This document shows positions 1-10,289 of a stretch of 64,000 nucleotides of DNA, in pieces. How positions within the stretch are numbered: the first letter of the stretch is position 1; every line of letters starts with the position of its first letter. Source of the stretch: Begonia masoniana (lineage: Eukaryota; Streptophyta; Magnoliopsida; Cucurbitales; Begoniaceae); the NCBI GenBank assembly GCA_022432975.1, contig CM039510.1, positions 12,288,301-12,352,300 on the forward strand. The letters are read 5' to 3'. The notes under the pieces were generated by a model. It searched no databases and was not told where the DNA came from. It saw only the letters and a list, made by a program, of their open reading frames with translations. Both the position numbers and the translations under genes were made by a program.

Positions 1-490
1 GTGATGCGCATGTGAAGTTTTAGTTAATTGGTTATGGTCAGCATGCATCATGTTTTAAAAGCTACGTAAAATGTTTTGAGCATGTTTTTAAGCACGGAGG
101 GAGAGTAGTGGATGTGAGATACGGTGTGGACAGGCGACAGTGGGTTGGAATGTAGCCTGTGGGCCTTGCTTCCCGGATGAGCTGGAGCGGTGGCGACGTG
201 TCGATGGCAGTGCGGTGTATCGTTCGACTGTCTCTGGCGGTTACATTTCTAGTTGAGACAGTGGGCTGGAGTGTGACTGTGGGCCCCGCATTTGGGACGA
301 GTTTGAGCGGTGGTTACGTTCTGGTGGTAGTGCGGTGTTGTAACACCCAACAACCCCGGCCAGGTGACTTTCCTAACTGAATTAACTATCACCTTTATTA
401 TTGGTCTTTTGATTTAAAATTTTAATGCCAAGCTTATTTGGTTTCTAATTGTGTGGTGGCAGAATTGTAATTAAGGAGGGTTTTACTTAG

Positions 491-498
491 TATAAATA
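491..498 (+). promoter_or_regulatory. TATA box of the 339-2847 LTR
   Basis: TATAAATA, followed about 30 bp later by a CCTCATTAAAACCTCAC stretch whose counterpart in the other family B LTRs also lies just downstream of their TATA box. Likely the pol II promoter of the LTR; the start site is inferred. Confidence 0.6.
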
Positions 499-1017
499 GA
501 AAATGGAAATTCTTAAACCTCATTAAAACCTCACTGTAGCCGACATTTCCCCTCTCGACGATTTCCTTCCTACCAGAGCTCCCTCTCTGCCAACGACTCC
601 TTCATCGGTGACTGATTCTTCAGTATCCACTTCGGCAATCCACGCTCTAGGTAAGACTTAGACAATGTAGTTACTGGGTAGTTAGTTAGAGCTCTGCTTT
701 CAACTAGAACTTGGAGTTTCAGATTCTTCAGTAGTTGAGTTATTGTAGTATCATTTATAATCTATGTTTAGTAATGACATTTCCGAGTCGATTCTGGACA
801 TTTAGATAACAGACCGTGTTTAGTTGCTAGATTTAATCGTTATTTAAGTTCTGGAAGTTCAATCTGTACACACTAGGTGCCCGACTAGGAATATTAGGAA
901 TATTTATGTTAGGTACTAGGACAACTTTTAGTTAGGATTTCGATTTAACACTGTGATGTGAAATGTTTCTAGGTGAAGAAGTTTGAAGTGAAGTGCTCAA
1001 GTTGCTAAGGAAACCAG

Positions 1018-1591
1018 GTAAATAAGTGTATAGGATTCCCGGCCATTAGGGCCCTACATCACAAGGGTACTAGTTAGAAGCTGTTTATGATGCTCGAAAG
1101 TTATTTGTGCCTTGGTTGTTTAGTTTTGATATTCAAGTTTTTATCATGATCTTTTGATGAATGTATGATTTGTTCTGTAGTCTGATGAACTAAGTGTACT
1201 CATGTCCATGCATCATGATTATTTCACAAGTCTATGAAAATGTTTTAAGTGCATGTTTCTCCTCATGAATAAGAAAAAGAATATGAAACTTATGCAACAA
1301 GGGTTAAGTGAGGGTTGGGGGCGGTTTGGCATATGTCACTGTCCAAAAGAAGGACCATGAATACGGCCCGCAAGGGACTATGTACACTCTCACTGTAAAC
1401 CCCCTTTTTGGCACAAATCCTCTCTTAATCCATATGATGAAGATGATGAACATGAAAACGAAGAACATGAACAAGAATAAGTACATGAAAAGACCATGAA
1501 TATGTGTTTCACCAAACTGTGCATTCATGCATACATGTAGTATTGCACCTCTTACTACGCATTAGGCTTATTATTGAACCTTATGATGTAG
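1018..1591 (+). other. Candidate LTR intron with pairing ends (339-2847 LTR)
   Basis: Donor CCAG|GTAAATAAG at 1017/1018; acceptor TTATGATGTAG|GTG at 1591/1592, preceded by a branch-point-like GCATTAGGCTTATT. The arm CCTACATCACAAGG (1053-1066) is complementary to CCTTATGATGTAGG (1579-1592) at 13 of 14 positions. The same arrangement recurs in the other LTRs. Splicing is inferred, not seen. Confidence 0.45.
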
Positions 1592-2227
1592 GTGAAGAAC
1601 CATCAGGTGAGGATTCTAAATTCAGTGATGATGTCTAAGGCTGGTTGCAAGATGGTGCTTAGGGCGGCTGCGTGTGTCTGGGAAGGCGTTTAAGACTCCT
1701 GGTTACTACTGCTTTTAATGAATAGTAAAAATGTGAGTACTGAAGTTTAAGCGAGATGAAACTTTGTTAGAGTAATGGATCTTAGGATTTATCTGTTTTG
1801 ATTTATAAGGTTAAGGATGATTAAGGGTATGTAGAATGATTTGTTCCATTTAAGTCTTCCGCTACACGTATTTTGAATGAGTCTATGATTTACATTGGTG
1901 CAAATATATTATAATCCAGTTGAAGTCTGAGAAGGTCAGGATGTTTTGTATCGTAGATGTTCTCAACCGGTTGATGCTGATTATTTCTATCGGCAGATGT
2001 TAGGAATCTCTAATCTACCGGTAGAAGCCTTCTACCGGATGATGTTTATGTGTCACGTGTGTCGCACATGTCAATCGGTTGATACTGATTATTTCTATCG
2101 GCAGATGTTAGGAATCTCTAATCTACCGGTAGAAGCCTTCTATCGGTTGATGTTTTTTTAAAAGTCACGTGGGATGCAGGTGTTATTTGATGGATGCTAG
2201 TTGATTTGTGTAGTTATTGTTTACTAA

Positions 2228-2362
2228 ATCCTCCGGCTGACGTCATCGGCAGGAGTAGTGCCGTCTTGTAGGATGAGTAAATCATCCGGCTGACGTCATC
2301 GGCAGGAGTAGTGTCGCCTTGATCGGATGAGTAAATCATCCTGCTGACATCATCGGCAGGAG
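2228..2362 (+). repeat. Three ~55-bp repeats with TGACGTCA bZIP-type motifs
   Basis: Three tandem copies centred on CCGGCTGACGTCATCGGC near 2233, 2286 and 2341 (the third reads TGACATCA). TGACGTCA is the palindromic core bound by plant bZIP/TGA-type factors. It lies well downstream of the TATA box, in what would be the transcribed part of the LTR. Confidence 0.6.
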
Positions 2363-2847
2363 TGGTTTAAACATTGTAGTTTTTGTGATCGGATGATGTG
2401 GGCGAGAGTGTCTTGTCGTCTAGTGATTGGAAGAGTTTTAATGAATCACGTGAGTTACGCATGTCAATCGGTAGATGTAGATTTTGCTCTCGGTTGAAGC
2501 GTGTATAATGTTCCTTGTCGTCTAGTGACCGGCAGATGTGGGCATTATGTTTCGTTATTCGTAACCGGTGGATGTCTCCTACCGGGCGATGTCCATTGAG
2601 TTTCAATTCTCTCAGCCTATGCTTTTAATATGTTATCCATTTTATAAATATTAGTTAATCAATGAGTTTCCGCTGCACGGTTGAAGGTTTAAAGATAAAA
2701 TTATATCATTTAGAGAAAGTCTATAGTCTTTCGTAAGATTCTTAGCCTCGTTCTAAGTTATGAATAGTATACCAAGTTCAAAAAAGAAAAATGTACTCGG
2801 GGTGTTACAATTAAGAGATGAATTATGGACGGCCCTACCCCGTTACA

Positions 2848-3190
2848 GGTGTATTGGCCGACTGCCCCGGGCGGTTGCCCTTCGAGTCGAGATAGTGGCT
2901 GGAATGTGACTTGTGGGCCCTGCTTCTGGGATGAGGTGGAGCGGTGGCGACGTGCTGATGGTAGTGCGGTGTATCGTCCGACTGTCTCTGGCGGTTAAAT
3001 TTTGAGTCGATACAGTGGCTGAAATGTGACCTGTGAGCCCCGCTTCTGGGATGAGCTGGAGCGGTGGCGACGTGGCAATGGCAGTGCTGTGTATCGTCCG
3101 ACTGTCTCTGGCGGTTACATTTCGAGTCGGGACAGGGGGTTTTTGGTGTGACTTATGCACTCCGTTCCTAGAGGAACCGGGATGGCAGTG
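2848..3190 (+). repeat. Degenerate ~120-bp tandem repeats in the family A 5' LTR
   Basis: Repeated blocks share GTATCGTCCGACTGTCTCTG, GGCGGTTACATTTCGAGT and GAGCGGTGGCGACGTG. The same block runs from 130 to 338 before the 339-2847 insertion and from about 7985 to 8640 in the 3' LTR. Copies are diverged, so the array is older than the 39-bp one. Confidence 0.75.
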
Positions 3191-4020
3191 ACGTGCCGGT
3201 AAACAGTGCGGTGTACGGACTGACTACCTTGTGCGGTTACATTCCAAACCTCGGTGAGATGCGATGCGGTGAGGTGGTGACAACGTGTGTAGAGACGTGC
3301 ATGTGTTAGGATTGCATAACTTATTTTTATGCTGCATATTTATTTTCAGCACTCTACTTACTAAGCTTTGGGCTAACAATGTGTTCTGTAGTGTAGGTGC
3401 CGTACGAGAAGGAGGGTGAATACCGAGAGCCTGACCAGGAGTAGGTGGCAATTGGTGACGTGCGACCAGGGCCCCGGTTGATGACAGTGTTAGGACGACC
3501 CGACCCAGGAGGAGCCGCGGCTTAGTGTTGATAGGGAGTCAGACTTTTTGTTTTTTGTGCGGGTATTTATATTTGTTGTATATAGTCATAGTTCAAGGTG
3601 ATGTATCACCCCATATTGTGGATTTTCTTCATTTTGGTTGATAGCATTTCTCGGCGATATGATGATTGTTGGAGATTTCGTAGGTTGGTTAGATGGTTAG
3701 GAATATTCTGGATTGGTTTTTATGTAGGTACTTAGCATTTTGGGGGGCGCCATTTTCAGGCATTACTCTGCTGAAATTTCGTAGAGGACGCCGAGGTGCT
3801 TAACGGTTAGGATTAAGGGAAATTAGTGAGTCTAGGCAGCTAGGTAAGACATAAGAGAGCTTCGGGAGGTTAGTTTTAATTCTACTGCGTGAGTTTTATT
3901 AGAAGGTATTTCTAGTGTTGGAAGTTTAAGCGAATGAGGTAGTAATCAAAGGGAGTCGTAGTCCAGAGTAGTCCCTGTGCGCACCGGGAATCCGAGTGGA
4001 TTTTTGGGGCGTTACGGTTA

Positions 4021-4032
4021 TGGTATCAGAGC
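4021..4032 (+). promoter_or_regulatory. Primer binding site, initiator-Met tRNA type
   Basis: TGGTATCAGAGC, the standard plant LTR-retrotransposon primer site, four bases after the LTR end. It orients the element as plus-strand. Confidence 0.9.
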
Positions 4033-4149
4033 GATGGGGTCGACGTCGTTCAGTGGATTACCTAACACCGTCAGCCGCTGCCTGGTAGCGCTTCGCCAAC
4101 TGTAAGTATTTCTTAGAACCCTAATTTTTATTTATTTATTTACGATAGT

Positions 4150-4239
4150 GTTAAATGGTTCAGGGATAAGGAGGTATATCGGGAGAGGTTAAAGGACGGG
4201 GACATGGGGCGACAGTTTCCTGAGTTATTCGTTACGTAA
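4150..4239 (+). pseudogene. pol: C-terminal remnant of gypsy pol (chromodomain-like tail)
   Basis: Thirty codons read VKWFRDKEV...MGRQFPELFVT and then stop. Chromovirus pol proteins end with a motif of the form VKVLWxNxxxEExxWExxxxMxxxxPELF, and the pol at 42443-45712 ends the same way. Everything upstream (gag, protease, RT, RNase H, integrase) is missing. This is why the element is assigned to Ty3/gypsy, Tekay/Del type. Confidence 0.6.
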
Positions 4240-4439
4240 ATTTTGGGGACAAAATTTTTAAAATGTGGGGTGAATGTAATACTCCAAATTTTTCAGGTTA
4301 TTTTAATTAATTTAAATTAGGTTAGTTATTGGGTTAATTAAATTATTCTCAGGAGTTTCGGTGGAGGAGTTAGACCAAGGGTGAGGTGAGAGTCAATTTA
4401 AAGAAATTTAACGGTCGAAGAATGGAATTTAAATAGGGG

Positions 4440-4635
4440 CCAAATTTACGGGAGGGCAAAACGGTATTTAGCTATTTTAAATTATGTTTTAAGAGAAAAC
4501 ATTAGGTTTTCTCTCAAAACAGCAGAATGGCTTCTGGCCAAATTTACGGGAGGGCAAAACGGTATTTAGCTATTTTAAATTATGTTTTAAGAGAAAACAT
4601 TAGGTTTTCTCTCAAAACAGCAGAATGGCTTCGAA
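4440..4635 (+). repeat. 98-bp tandem duplication in the 3' LTR promoter region
   Basis: Units 4440-4537 and 4538-4635 both begin CCAAATTTACGGGAGGGC and run into AACAGCAGAATGGCTTC. The other family A copies have one unit, so the duplication is local. Confidence 0.85.
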
Positions 4636-4650
4636 AGCCATTCTGCTGTT
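4590..4650 (+). other. Twin inverted repeats conserved in family A LTRs
   Basis: First stem AGAGAAAAC / GTTTTCTCT (4590-4598 with 4604-4612). Second stem AACAGCAGAATGGCTT / AAGCCATTCTGCTGTT (4616-4631 with 4635-4650), 16 bp perfect with a 3-base loop. Counterparts occur at 31290-31366 (both stems) and, for the second stem, at 17609-17636 and 35404-35432. Confidence 0.8.
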
Positions 4651-5249
4651 TGAAAGCTGGAGACTCGAACAGAGACGAGGGGGGAGGGTGACGTTCGGTG
4701 ACTTGTTCATCTGCGTTTCCCGGCGTTATCCGGCCAGATGACTGCGGTTAGCAGATTTCGGCCCATCTCCGCGCACAAACCGACCGGTAAGCTTGGTTTT
4801 TGCCCTGTTTTTGGTTCAGTTTGAGGCCGTCAGTGACGAGCAAGAATTGGTTCCAATCACCGACCGAAATTGGCTGCTTCCGGGGTGGGTTTGCCGACCC
4901 TTGGACCGGCTATGGTCGCTTGGCCGTGAAGAGCCTTGTTTGGGGGAAAAGCAGCTAGCCCTGTTCGGGCATCTCGAGTTTTGCTGTGTATAGTCTCGGG
5001 ATTTTTGTTAGGTTATGTTAATTGGATATTAGGGTGATCGATTGGTGAAGAAATTGGTAGAATAGGATTGAAGTGGAAATTTTGGATATTTTAGGATAAA
5101 AACGGTTCTATTTTTGGAGGATTTGGCCTAGCTATAGTTATTTTTTTTTAATTCTTTCTTAGTATGTTAAACTAGGCTAATAGAGGAGTACGTGGCCGCT
5201 GGAATTATTTGATTCCAATAACTGACGCGGAAGTTACGCACGTCTGAAG

Positions 5250-7800
5250 TTTTGGGTCAGTTTTTATGAGTCTGGTGAGGTTGTGGGTCAGTCGTGCATA
5301 GGTTGTGAGTCTGGTGAGGTTGTGGGTCAGTCGTGCATAGGTTGTGAGTCTGGTGAGGTTGTGGGTCAGTCGTGCATAGGTTGTGAGTCTGGTGAGGTTG
5401 TGGGTCAGTCGTGCATAGGTTGTGAGTCTGGTGAGGTTGTGGGTCAGTCGTGCATAGGTTGTGAGTCTGGTGAGGTTGTGGGTCAGTCGTGCATAGGTTG
5501 TGAGTCTGGTGAGGTTGTGGGTCAGTCGTGCATAGGTTGTGAGTCTGGTGAGGTTGTGGGTCAGTCGTGCATAGGTTGTGAGTCTGGTGAGGTTGTGGGT
5601 CAGTCGTGCATAGGTTGTGAGTTGGTGAGGTTGTGGGTCAGTCGTGCATAGGTTGTGAGTCTGGTGAGGTTGTGGGTCAGTCGTGCATAGGTTGTGAGTC
5701 TGGTGAGGTTGTGGGTCAGTCGTGCGTAGGTGGTGAGTCTGGTGAGGTTGCGGGTCAGTCGTGCATAGGTTGTGAGTCTGGTGAGGTTGCGGGTCAGTCG
5801 TGCATAGGTTGTGAGTCTGGTGAGGTTGCGGGTCAGTCGTGCATAGGTTGTGAGTTGGTGAGGTTGTGGGTCAGTCGTGCATAGGTTTTGAGTCTGGTGA
5901 GGTTGTGGGTCAGTCGTGCATAGGTTGTGAGTTGGTGAGGTTGTGGGTCAGTCGTGCGTAGGTGGTGAGTCTGGTGAGGTTGCGGGTCAGTCGTGCATAG
6001 GTTGTGAGTCTGGTGAGGTTGTGGGTCAGTCGTGCATAGGTTGTGAGTCTGGTGAGGTTGTGGGTCAGTCGTGCATAGGTTGTGAGTCTGGTGAGGTTGC
6101 GGGTCAGTCGTGCATAGGTTTTGAGTCTGGTGAGGTTGTGGGTCAGTCGTGCATAGGTTTTGAGTCTGGTGAGGTTTTGGGTCAGTCGTGCGTAGGTGGT
6201 GAGTCTGGTGAGGTTGTGGGTCAGTTGTGCATAGGTTGTGAGTTGGTGAGGTTGTGGGTCAGTTGTGCATAGGTTGTGAGTTGGTGAGGTTGTGGGTCAG
6301 TCGTGCATAGGTTTTGAGTCTGGTGAGGTTTTGGGTCAGTCGTGCGTAGGTGGTGAGTCTGGTGAGGTTGCGGGTCAGTCGTGCATAGGTTTTGAGTCTG
6401 GTGAGGTTGCGGGTCAGTCGTGCATAGGTTGTGAGTCTGGTGAGGTTGTGGGTCAGTTGTGCATAGGTTGTGAGTCTGGTGAGGTTGTGGGTCAGTCGTG
6501 CATAGGTTGTGAGTTGGTGAGGTTGTGGGTCAGTCGTGCATAGGTTGTGAGTTGGTGAGGTTGTGGGTCAGTTGTGCATAGGTTGTGAGTCTGGTGAGGT
6601 TTTGGGTCAGTCGTGCGTAGGTGGTGAGTCAGTCGTGCGTAGGTGGTGAGTCTGGTGAGGTTGCGGGTCAGTCGTGCATAGGTTGTGAGTTGGTGAGGTT
6701 GTGGGTCAGTCGTGCATAGGTTTTGAGTCTGGTGAGGTTGTGGGTCAGTCGTGCATAGGTTTTGAGTCTGGTGAGGTTGTGGGTCAGTCGTGCATAGGTT
6801 GTGAGTTGGTGAGGTTGTGGGTCAGTCGTGCATAGGTTGTGAGTCTGGTGAGGTTTTGGGTCAGTCGTGCGTAGGTGGTGAGTCAGTCGTGCGTAGGTGG
6901 TGAGTCTGGTGAGGTTGCGGGTCAGTCGTGCATAGGTTGTGAGTTGGTGAGGTTGTGGGTCAGTTGTGCATAGGTTGTGAGTCTGGTGAGGTTGTGGGTC
7001 AGTCGTGCATAGGTTGTGAGTCTGGTGAGGTTGCGGGTCAGTCGTGCATAGGTTGTGAGTTGGTGAGGTTGTGGGTCAGTCGTGCATAGGTTTTGAGTCT
7101 GGTGAGGTTGTGGGTCAGTCGTGCATAGGTTGTGAGTCTGGTGAGGTTGTGGGTCAGTCGTGCGTAGGTGGTGAGTCTGGTGAGGTTGTGGGTCAGTCGT
7201 GCATAGGTTGTGAGTCTGGTGAGGTTGTGGGTCAGTCGTGCATAGGTTGTGAGTTGGTGAGGTTGTGGGTCAGTCGTGCATAGGTTGTGAGTCTGGTGAG
7301 GTTGTGGGTCAGTCGTGCATAGGTTGTGAGTCTGGTGAGGTTGTGGGTCAGTCGTGCATAGGTTGTGAGTCTGGTGAGGTTGTGGGTCAGTCGTGCATAG
7401 GTTGTGAGTTGGTGAGGTTGTGGGTCAGTCGTGCATAGGTTGTGAGTCTGGTGAGGTTGTGGGTCAGTCATGCATAGGTTGTGAGTCTGGTGAGGTTGTG
7501 GGTCAATCGTGCGTAGGTGGTGTGTCTGGTGAGGTTGTGGGTCAGTTGTGCGTAAGTGGTGAGTCAGTCGTACGTAGGTGGTGAGTCTGGTGAGGTTGTG
7601 GGTCAGTTGTGCATAGGTTGTGAGTTTGGTGAGGTTGCGGGTCAGTCGTGCATAGGTTGTGAGTCTGGTGAGGTTTTGGGTCAGTCGTGCGTAGGTGGTG
7701 AGTCTGGTGAGGTTGTGGGTCAGTTGTGCATAGGTTGTGAGTTTGGTGAGGTTGCGGGTCAGTCGTGCATAGGTTGTGAGTCTGGTGAGATTGTGGGTCA
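5250..7800 (+). repeat. 39-bp minisatellite, about 65 copies, inside the 3' LTR
   Basis: Core GTGGGTCAGTCGTGCATAGG plus GTTGTGAGTCTGGTGAG. A 36-bp variant lacks TCT. Variants such as CGTGCGTAGGTGG recur in blocks, which suggests stepwise duplication of several units at a time. The period is a multiple of three, so long repetitive open frames appear on both strands by accident. Confidence 0.95.
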
Positions 7801-9497
7801 TGGTATGTAGGATGTGAGTCTTGCGTACATGGTGGGTCGAAGGTACGCTTGTGATGTGATGCGCATGTGGAGTCGTAGTTAATTGGCTATGGTCAGCATG
7901 CATCATGTTTTAAAAGTTACACAAAATGTTTTGAGCATGTTTTTAAGCTTGGAGGGAGAGTAGTGGATGTGAGATACGGTGTGGACGGGCGACAGTGGGC
8001 TGGAATATGACCTGTGGGCCCCGCTTTCGAGATGTGCTGGAGCGGTGGCGATGTGCCGATGGCAGTGCGGTGTATCGTCCGACTTTCTCTGGCGGTTACA
8101 TTTCGAGTTGAGACAGTGGGCTGGAGTGTGATAGTGGGCCCCACTTCCGGGACGAGCTGGAGCGGTGGTGATGTGCTGGTGGTAGTGCGGCTGTATGCGG
8201 CGAGGCCCCGGGCGGTTGCCCTTTGCGGCGAGATAGTGGCTGGAATGTGACCTGTGGGCCCCGCTTCTGGTGTATCGTCCGACTGTCTATGGCGGTTAAC
8301 ATTTCGAGTTGAGACAGTGGGCTGGAGTGTGATAGTGGGCCCCACTTCCGGGACGAGCTGGAGCGGTGGTGATGTGCTGGTGGTAGTGCGGTGTATGGGC
8401 CGACTGCCCCGGGCGGTTGCCCTTTGCGGCGAGATAGTGGCTGGAATGTGACCTGTGGGCCCCGCTTCTGGAATGAGCTCGAGCGGTGGCGACGTGCCAA
8501 TGGAAGTGCGGTGTATCGTCCGACTGTCTCTGGCTGTTACATTTCGATGCCGACGTGCCGATGGCAGTATGGTGTATCGTCCAACTGTGTCTAGCGGTTA
8601 AATTTTGAGTTGGGACAGGGGGTTTTGGGTGTGACTTATGGAACCTGTTCCTGGAGGAACCGGGACTGCGGTGACATGCAGGTAAATAGTGCGGTGTACG
8701 GACTGACTGCCTTGTGCGGTTACATTCCAAACCTTGGTTGGATGCGATGCGGTGAGGCGATGACAACGTGCGTAGAGACGTGCATGTGTTAGGATTGCAT
8801 AACTAATTTTCATGCTGCATATTTATTTGTAGCACTCTACTTACTAAGCTTTGGGCTTACAGTGTGTTCTGTGGTGTAGGTGCCATACGGGGAGGAGGGT
8901 GAATACGAAGAGCCTGACCATGAGTAGGTGGCAGTTGGTGACGTGCGACCAGGGCCCCGGTTGATGACAGTGTTAGGACGACCCGACCCAGGAGGAGCCG
9001 TGGCTTAGTGTTGATAGGGAGTCGGACTTTTTGTCTTTTGTGGGGGTATTTGTATTTGTTGTATATAGTCATAGTTCAGGGTGATGTATCACCCTATATT
9101 GTGGATTTTTTTCATTTTGGTTGATAGCATTTCTCGGCAATATGATGATTGTTGGAGATTTCGTAGGTTGGTTAGATGGTTAGAAATATTCTGGATTGGT
9201 TTTTATGCAGGTACTTAGCATTTTGGTGGCCCCATTTTCAGGCGTTACTCTGCTGAAATTTCGGGGAGGACGCCGAGGTGCTTAACGGTTAGGATTAAGG
9301 GAAATTAGTGAGTCTAGCAGCTAGGTAAGACATAAGAGAGCTTCGGGAGGTTAATTTTAATTCTACTGCGTGAGTTTTATTAGAAGGTATTTCTAGTGTT
9401 GGAAGTTTAAGCGAATGAGATAGTAGTCAAAGGTAGTCGTAGTCCAGAGTAGTCCCTGTGCGCACTGGGAATCCGGGTGGGTTTTCGGGGCCTTACA

Positions 9498-10289
9498 CCC
9501 ATCATACTCATCTCAAATTCACTTTGCATTAGGGAGGAGAATTCATCACACAGTGAGACATTAGTTGAACCGAATATAATGTCATCAACATAGATTTGAA
9601 CTATTAGAATGTATTTGTCCTTTTGCATAGTAAAAAGGGTTGAATCGGTATTACCCTTTTTGAACTTCTTTTCCTCAAGAAAATTCTTCAACCTATCATA
9701 CCAAGCTCTAGAAGTTTGGATTAAGTTCTTATAAGGCTTTCCTAAGCTTGTACACATGATCAGGTCTATCACAAGCTTCGAAACCTTGAGGTTGTTCCAC
9801 ATAGGCTTCTTCTCGAATATATCCATTAAGAAAAGCACTTTTTACATCCATTTGAAAAAGTGTGAAATCTTTGTGACAAGCAAATGCTAAGAGCATCCTA
9901 ATTAACTCTAAACGAGCTACTGGAGCAAAGGTTTCCTCAAAGTCAATTCATTCTTCTTGATTATACCCTTTGGCAACTAACCTAGCTTTGTTCCTGACTA
10001 CAATCTCATTTTCATCCATCTTATTCTTAAATACCCATTTAGTTCCAATAATGGGATGATTATCAGGTTTTGGAACAAGTTCCCATACATTGTTCCTCTC
10101 GAATTGATTCAGCTATTCTTGCATGGCAACTATCTAATTTTCGTCTAATTCGGCTTCCTCAAATATCTTGGGTTCAATTTAAGAGATAAAGGCTACATTT
10201 GCACAGAGATTTCTAAAGGATGCTCTAGTTTTGACTCCTAATGTTGGATCACATAGAACTTCATTTAAAGGATGATTTTTTACATATTT
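9498..10289 (-). pseudogene. pol: Copia reverse transcriptase fragment
   Basis: Translation of the minus strand gives the copia RT series: NNVWELVPKP, GTKWVFKNKMDE, VRNKARLVAKGY, FAPVARLE, MDVKSAFLNG, and the catalytic box YVDDIIFG near 9580. Stop codons interrupt it at several points, including after the NEEE-like segment and before the last block. The protein is cut 20 to 30 residues after the YVDD box by the family A LTR, so the end of RT and RNase H are absent here. It is non-functional. Confidence 0.88.

Larger units (their letters stand above)
339..2847 (+). mobile_element. Solo LTR-like insertion, family B relative, in the family A 5' LTR
   Basis: It starts TGTAACACCC and ends CCCCGTTACA, flanked by GGTGT at 334-338 and 2848-2852. 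The 3' LTR of the host element keeps the unfilled site, with one GGTGT at 8390-8394, which fixes both ends to the base. It has a TATA box near 491, a splice-donor/acceptor-like pair, and TGACGTCA motifs as in family B LTRs, but in plus orientation. A normal LTR end (CTCGGGGTGTTACA) is already reached at 2809; the last 38 bp are extra. No coding sequence or primer binding site is present. Confidence 0.85.
1..4016 (+). repeat. 5' LTR of the family A element (partial, interrupted by 339-2847)
   Basis: Position 1 corresponds to about position 7856 of the 3' LTR, and the two run in parallel to their ends (GTCCCTGTGCGCACCGGGAA shared at 3972 and 9452). It ends ...GGGGCGTTACG at 4016, just before GTTA and the primer binding site. 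The terminal A expected of TG..CA is G here. The first about 3.6 kb of this LTR, including the matching minisatellite, lies upstream of the window. Confidence 0.85.
4017..4274 (+). other. Residual internal domain of the family A element
   Basis: Only 258 bp lie between the LTRs. They contain the primer binding site, about 110 bp of leader, a pol C-terminal remnant (4150-4239) and the polypurine tract (AATGTGGGGTGAA, 4262-4274). A single deletion from the leader into the end of pol explains the layout. Confidence 0.85.
1..9497 (+). mobile_element. Family A LTR element, internally deleted Ty3/gypsy derivative (5' end outside window)
   Basis: Two long direct repeats (1-4016 and 4275-9497) flank a 258-bp internal segment with a plant primer binding site, a remnant of the end of pol and a purine-rich tract just before the second repeat. 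This is the order LTR-PBS-(pol end)-PPT-LTR with nearly the whole gag-pol removed. The residual pol tail resembles Tekay/Del chromoviruses. The right end ...CCTTACA abuts copia RT sequence at 9498, so the target was the RT gene of the neighbouring copia element; the left target duplication is outside the window. Mobility would depend on proteins made elsewhere. Confidence 0.85.
4275..9497 (+). repeat. 3' LTR of the family A element (5.2 kb)
   Basis: It starts TGTAATACTCC directly after the polypurine tract and ends GGGGCCTTACA. The length of 5223 bp is extreme and is due to a 39-bp minisatellite (about 5250-7800) and ~120-bp repeats (7985-8640). It keeps the unfilled site of the 339-2847 insertion. 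An acceptor-like GTGTTCTGTGGTGTAG ends at 8879, but the matching donor region found in the 31076 copy is deleted at the left edge of the minisatellite. Confidence 0.88.

Noticed and set aside
1304..1528. Met/Lys-rich and Phe-rich short frames
   Set aside because: Low-complexity frames in the candidate intron of an LTR.
5283..7283. Repetitive open frames on the plus strand (GQSCIGCESGEVV repeats)
   Set aside because: They come from a 39-bp (13-codon) minisatellite in an LTR; frames break wherever the 36-bp variant or other changes occur, and there is no promoter or conserved protein.
7232..7906. 224-residue minus-strand frame
   Set aside because: Antisense of the same 39-bp array; low-complexity Thr/His/Leu repeats.
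8096..8766. Overlapping frames of 130-156 residues in the ~120-bp repeats
   Set aside because: GC-rich repeat shadows on both strands, no domain.
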